Part shown: positions 11,849-13,103 of the stretch, piece by piece
Layout: each line of letters begins with the position of its first letter
Position numbering within the stretch: the first letter of the stretch is position 1
Assembly (NCBI GenBank): GCA_016926135.1
Contig: JAFGPH010000093.1
Coordinates: 1 to 13,103, forward strand
Reading direction: 5' to 3'
DNA: 13,103 nt
DNA from: Deltaproteobacteria bacterium
Lineage (GTDB): Bacteria; Desulfobacterota; DSM-4660; Desulfatiglandales; HGW-15
Program-made: the position numbers and the translations under genes
The notes under the pieces: model-generated
What the model saw: the letters and a program-made list of their open reading frames with translations, nothing else
What the model was told of the DNA's origin: nothing
Databases searched by the model: none

Positions 11849-13103
11849 ATGTTACGGAAAAGCCTTTTTGTCGTTGCGGTGATGACCCTTGTGTGTTTAG
11901 GGGGCCTGCTGGTTCTCCCACCGGCCGCGCGGGCACTCAATACCTCAGGGGATTATGAGGCAGTCCCACCCTTTCTCACGGCCGGGGTGGCGCCCCTGGT
12001 CATGCTGGTGATGGGCCGGAACCACAAGCTCTACTACGAGGCATACAACGACGCATCGGACCTCAACGGTGACGGGACCCTGGACATCCGCTACGACCCG
12101 ACCATCGATTACTACGGCTATTTCGACCCCTACAAGTGCTATAAGTATAGCACCGGTTCGAGCTATTTCTACCCGGTTTCCGTGAACACGGACAAGACAT
12201 GCAACAAGAGTGGCACAGCGTACGACTTCACCATGGGGGAGTGGAGCGGCAACTTCCTGAACTACCTCACCATGTCCCGCATGGACACGGTCAGGAAGGT
12301 CCTCTACGGCGGGAAGCGCTCCTATGACGGCACGGAGACGGCAAGCTCCAGCGTGATCCTGGAGCGGGTCTTCATCCCCCAGGACGCCCACTCCTGGGGC
12401 AAGGAGTATGACAAGGACAAATCGGGGATCAGCATCGCCTCGGTCGCACCCATGCCCGAGCCGACGGTCGCCAAACCTCGCCACCTGTTCGCATCTACCA
12501 CCCTGACTTCCGCCACGTCAAACCCCTTGCTGAGGACGATTACAACCACGGACAAGCGCATCTGGGATTGGGTATCCAAAGAGAGGCCCGTGGCGGACAA
12601 CTCACTTGGTGGTTTGGGTTCCGTGGCTTACAACAGCAGTCCCAATAACCACGAAGAGTTTGAAAACATGGTGGGCATTTTTGCCATTGAGCAGAACCGG
12701 TACGGCTCAGGCATTCCCAGGTACTGGTATGACAATACTTATTTCGGTATAGACGAGGCCTGGGGAAACCCTTGGACTGACATCCCTGCCAAAAACAGTC
12801 TATCACCCAACTACTATGGCAGCTCCACCGCCGCAGACCAGGAAAACTACCTCACCATCTTCAGCGGTGTGACCGGCCCGGCCCGGATGGTGGTTCAGAA
12901 TTCCGGGGTCTACTGGTTTGCTGTGGATTCAGATGACGCGTCCGAATTCATCATCACGGGCGTGACCCAGGTCGTCTCCGGAAACGAGCTAGGTCCCAGC
13001 AGGGTGGTGGTCTCCGCGTGGTACGGACCCCATCCCAACTGCGGGGGTGAGGCTGACGGTGATTTGGGGTCCCTTTCAGCGTCGTGCACCGAGAACCTGG
13101 GCC
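11849..13103 (+). CDS. pilY1: Type IV pilus tip protein PilY1 (partial, 3' end outside window)
   Basis: The first 418 residues of a PilY1-type protein; full-length members are usually over 1000 residues with a C-terminal beta-propeller, not reached here. A signal peptide (1-29, ending ARA) is followed by typical PilY1 text: APLVMLVMGRNHKLYYEAYN (48-67), IDYYGYFDPYKCY (86-98), WSGNFLNYLTMSRMDTVRKV (132-151) and IPQDAHSWGKEY (176-187). Asp71 to Asp79 (DLNGDGTLD) is a calcium-loop pattern. Residues about 353-398 (GVYWFAVDSDDAS, then WYGPHPNC) resemble a PA14-like beta-sandwich. Cysteines 97, 118, 398 and 413 could form disulfides. GCAGGAG lies eight bases before ATG 11849; an ATG at 11828 has no such site. 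PilY1 acts at the pilus tip in adhesion and retraction control. Confidence 0.9.
   Translation, partial: MLRKSLFVVAVMTLVCLGGLLVLPPAARALNTSGDYEAVPPFLTAGVAPLVMLVMGRNHKLYYEAYNDASDLNGDGTLDIRYDPTIDYYGYFDPYKCYKYSTGSSYFYPVSVNTDKTCNKSGTAYDFTMGEWSGNFLNYLTMSRMDTVRKVLYGGKRSYDGTETASSSVILERVFIPQDAHSWGKEYDKDKSGISIASVAPMPEPTVAKPRHLFASTTLTSATSNPLLRTITTTDKRIWDWVSKERPVADNSLGGLGSVAYNSSPNNHEEFENMVGIFAIEQNRYGSGIPRYWYDNTYFGIDEAWGNPWTDIPAKNSLSPNYYGSSTAADQENYLTIFSGVTGPARMVVQNSGVYWFAVDSDDASEFIITGVTQVVSGNELGPSRVVVSAWYGPHPNCGGEADGDLGSLSASCTENLG

Overview
This window looks like a piece of a Desulfobacterota genome, probably a sulfate reducer or a syntrophic relative. The main evidence is a qrcABCD-type gene set. Qrc is the membrane quinone reductase that sulfate reducers use to pass electrons from periplasmic cytochrome c3 into the menaquinone pool. 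The GC-rich coding sequence, GC-rich intergenic inverted repeats and a sigma-54 promoter in a type IV pilus cluster agree with this. The genus cannot be told from the sequence.

Left third, minus strand, read right to left: qrcA (membrane-anchored multihaem cytochrome c, 4079-4804), qrcB (Tat-exported molybdopterin-oxidoreductase homologue with one FeS site, 1565-4066), qrcC (four-cluster ferredoxin-like subunit, 605-1387) and qrcD (NrfD-type quinone-site membrane subunit, cut by the window edge, 1-566). Gaps are short (12 and 38 bases), except for 177 bases between qrcB and qrcC, which hold octamer repeats able to form a long hairpin.

Middle, minus strand: rlmD (5773-7167, 23S rRNA uracil-C5 methyltransferase) and rpsU (5253-5441, ribosomal protein bS21). 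Between them lies the most interesting part of the window. A near-consensus sigma-70 promoter (5722-5749) precedes about 240 bases rich in inverted repeats. These end in an intrinsic terminator (5471-5500) only 29 bases before the rpsU start codon, which leaves no room for a separate rpsU promoter. The loop of an upstream hairpin is complementary to the terminator's 5' arm: 12 contiguous pairs with one G-U. This has the architecture of a transcription attenuator, and I do not recognise it as any known riboswitch or ribosomal-protein leader.

Right half, plus strand: a type IV pilus minor-pilin cluster in the order fimT-like, fimT-like, pilW, pilV, pilX, dsbC-like disulfide isomerase, small secreted protein of unknown function, pilY1 (runs off the right edge). 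A sequence with full sigma-54 (RpoN) spacing and core bases sits between the two fimT-like genes. The minor pilins would prime and cap the pilus, PilY1 would be the tip adhesin or regulator, and the DsbC-like protein is well placed to fold cysteine-bearing tip components.

Intergenic DNA is unusually rich in short repeats: a dispersed palindrome with TTCGATACCTCAG-type arms (three sites), C/G-rich inverted repeats (two clear sites plus a related hairpin) and degenerate tandem repeats with a period of 7 or 8 bases (four sites). No tRNA, rRNA, CRISPR array, insertion sequence or phage gene was seen.
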